A stretch of 5,232 nucleotides of DNA from an uncultured Clostridia bacterium (GTDB lineage: Bacteria; Bacillota_A; Clostridia; Christensenellales; Borkfalkiaceae). Below the pieces are notes generated by a model. It did not search any database, was not told where the DNA came from, and saw only the letters and a program-made list of their open reading frames with translations. Shown one piece after another: positions 3,855 through 5,232 of the stretch (its first letter is position 1; every line of letters begins with the position of its first letter). The DNA lies in assembly GCA_934292955.1 (NCBI GenBank), contig CAKQXZ010000114.1, forward strand, positions 1 to 5,232, read 5' to 3'. The translations under genes were made by a program, and so were the position numbers.

Positions 3855-5232
3855 ATGGCATCGCAGGAAATTCTGCAGTTAATTCAAAGTCTGATCTGGC
3901 TGCTTGCGGGCGTCGGCGTATTCATCGTGGGAATGAACTTTATGGGCGACGCTCTGGAAAAGTGTGCGGGAAACGGAATGAAAAGTTTGCTTGAAAAAAT
4001 AAGCAACAATCGTTTTTCGGGCGTGGGGATAGGCGCGGGAGTTACTGCGATTATTCAAAGTTCGTCGGCAACTTCGGTTATGGTAATCGGTCTTGTAAAT
4101 GCGGGCGTTATGACGCTAATGCAGGCAACACCGATAATCATGGGAGCGAATATCGGCACAACGATAACGGGCGTTCTCGTTGCTCTTAAAAACGATTATT
4201 TCAATATGTTTATGTATCTGCTTGCGTTCATAGGCGTATTGATGGGTTTTACAAAGCGAGAAAAAGTTAAAATAGCAGGCAGTCTTTTTTGCGGTTTAGG
4301 TCTGATTTTCGTCGGACTGAACGTAATGAGCAGCGAACAGGCGTTCGGTAATCCGCTCGTTAAAGATTTATTCAAAAATATATTCGGCGTAATCGATTTT
4401 CCGTTGCTCCTTATAGTTGTCGGCATGATATTTACCGCATTGATACAAAGTTCGTCCGCCGCGACGGGCGTTGTAATAACAATGGTCGGAAGTAACGTTT
4501 TACCTTTGGATCTCGCTCTGTTTATCGTACTCGGCGCAAATATAGGCACATGCGTAACCGCATTGCTCGCGTCGATCGGGGCGAATTCAAATTCAAAAAG
4601 AGTAGCGCTCATACACTTCACGTTTAACATAATAGGAACAGTCTTGTTTACTATAATAATCTGGATATTCCGTCAGCAGGTCGTAGATATCCTTACGGCG
4701 ATGTTCCCGGGCGACGGCACGATGGCTCTTCAGATGCGTATATCCGTATTCCATGTAATATTCAACGTAACGACTACTTGTCTGCTTCTTCCGTTTGTAA
4801 AACAATTAGTGAAGTTTTCTTGTTTTGTCATTAAAGATAAAACGGAGAAAAAGGAAACGTTCACGCTCAAATATGTCGACGATCGTCTGCTTTCGATGCC
4901 CCCGGTCGCTTTAATGCAGGTCAAAAAAGAAATCGAATATATGATGAGCCTCGTAGAAAAGAATATAGGTCTGTCTTTTTACGCCGAAGAAACGAAAAGC
5001 ACTGACGATGGCGAGCAAATTCATAAAAACGAAGATATAATCGACTTTACAAACACCGCGCTGACCGACTTTCTTATCAAGTTGTCGGTTGATGTTGAGC
5101 AAAGCGACGAAACTGTTATCGGTTCATATTTCCACGTCTTAAACGACCTTGAAAGAATAGGCGATCACGCCGAAAATTTTTTCGGTATCGTTGAAGATAT
5201 GTGCAGAAAAAGGCTTTCTTTTTCCGAACAGG
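3855..5232 (+). CDS. Na+/phosphate cotransporter with C-terminal PhoU domain (3' partial)
   Basis: ATG 3855 follows AGGAG (3842-3846) by eight bases, and the frame stays open through 459 codons to the window end. The first ~320 residues are a membrane domain with the internal duplication typical of the Na/Pi cotransporter family (PF02690): QSSSAT at 68-73 with GANIGTT at 97-103, and QSSSAA at 198-203 with GANIGTC at 227-233. Hydrophobic segments include about 13-30, 60-82, 118-132, 142-158, 182-210, 219-240, 254-272 and 296-316. From about 340 a cytoplasmic PhoU-like helical domain begins, with NDLERIGDHAEN at 430-441. Family members usually run to about 540-600 residues, so roughly 100 are missing beyond the edge. 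The predicted role is Na+-driven phosphate transport across the membrane, with PhoU for control. The upstream 11-base repeats support phosphate-responsive expression. It appears to be core sequence unrelated to the island. Confidence 0.93.
   Translation, partial: MASQEILQLIQSLIWLLAGVGVFIVGMNFMGDALEKCAGNGMKSLLEKISNNRFSGVGIGAGVTAIIQSSSATSVMVIGLVNAGVMTLMQATPIIMGANIGTTITGVLVALKNDYFNMFMYLLAFIGVLMGFTKREKVKIAGSLFCGLGLIFVGLNVMSSEQAFGNPLVKDLFKNIFGVIDFPLLLIVVGMIFTALIQSSSAATGVVITMVGSNVLPLDLALFIVLGANIGTCVTALLASIGANSNSKRVALIHFTFNIIGTVLFTIIIWIFRQQVVDILTAMFPGDGTMALQMRISVFHVIFNVTTTCLLLPFVKQLVKFSCFVIKDKTEKKETFTLKYVDDRLLSMPPVALMQVKKEIEYMMSLVEKNIGLSFYAEETKSTDDGEQIHKNEDIIDFTNTALTDFLIKLSVDVEQSDETVIGSYFHVLNDLERIGDHAENFFGIVEDMCRKRLSFSEQ

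Noticed and set aside
4196..5102. Minus-strand frames opposite the phosphate transporter
   Set aside because: All lie within the strongly supported Na/Pi-PhoU gene and read as antisense shadows.

Overview
The window reads as chromosomal DNA from a low-to-middle GC Gram-positive bacterium, most likely a Clostridia (Firmicutes) lineage of the gut type. This is inferred, not proven. The supporting signs are strong AGGAGG-like ribosome sites, a perfect TTGACA-17-TATAAT promoter, and protein relics that look like Clostridia mobile-element families: a Rep protein with its small companion, an ARFSS-type serine recombinase, and a DUF3990 protein paired with an HTH protein. No rRNA, tRNA or CRISPR array was seen.

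Layout. Bases 2-193 (+) are the 3' end of an unrecognised gene. Bases 322-1105 (-) hold remains of a rolling-circle-type replication module: an intact 73-residue companion ORF (884-1105), then a Rep-like gene broken by a one-base frameshift near 700-709 and cut off near 348, just where the catalytic domain should begin. Bases 1106-1481 are non-coding but structured: three short palindromes of identical 6-5-6 geometry, a minus-strand terminator, and the strong promoter of the next operon. Bases 1482-2796 (+) hold the only intact accessory unit, a DUF3990-type protein (ADP-ribosyltransferase-like fold, toxin candidate) overlapping by 38 bases an Xre-type HTH protein (antitoxin/repressor candidate). 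Bases 2995-3498 (+) are decayed DNA: the start of a serine recombinase whose catalytic Ser and Arg are replaced, and an 84-codon open stretch cut off from its only ATG by a TAA. An intrinsic terminator follows at 3532-3569.

From 3855 to the window end a Na+/phosphate cotransporter-PhoU gene begins and runs off the edge. Upstream of it are a TTGAAA-17-TATATT promoter and five TGTAAA-like units repeated at exactly 11 bases, the layout expected of a Pho box.

Interpretation. The middle 3.3 kb looks like an old integrated element that has lost replication and recombination functions but kept a complete two-gene toxin-antitoxin-like unit under its own promoter. A 15-base sequence (AGATAAGCAATTTTT) occurs once near each end of this island, at 241-255 and 3517-3531, and could be a trace of its insertion. 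The phosphate transporter appears to be host core sequence with its own phosphate-responsive control.
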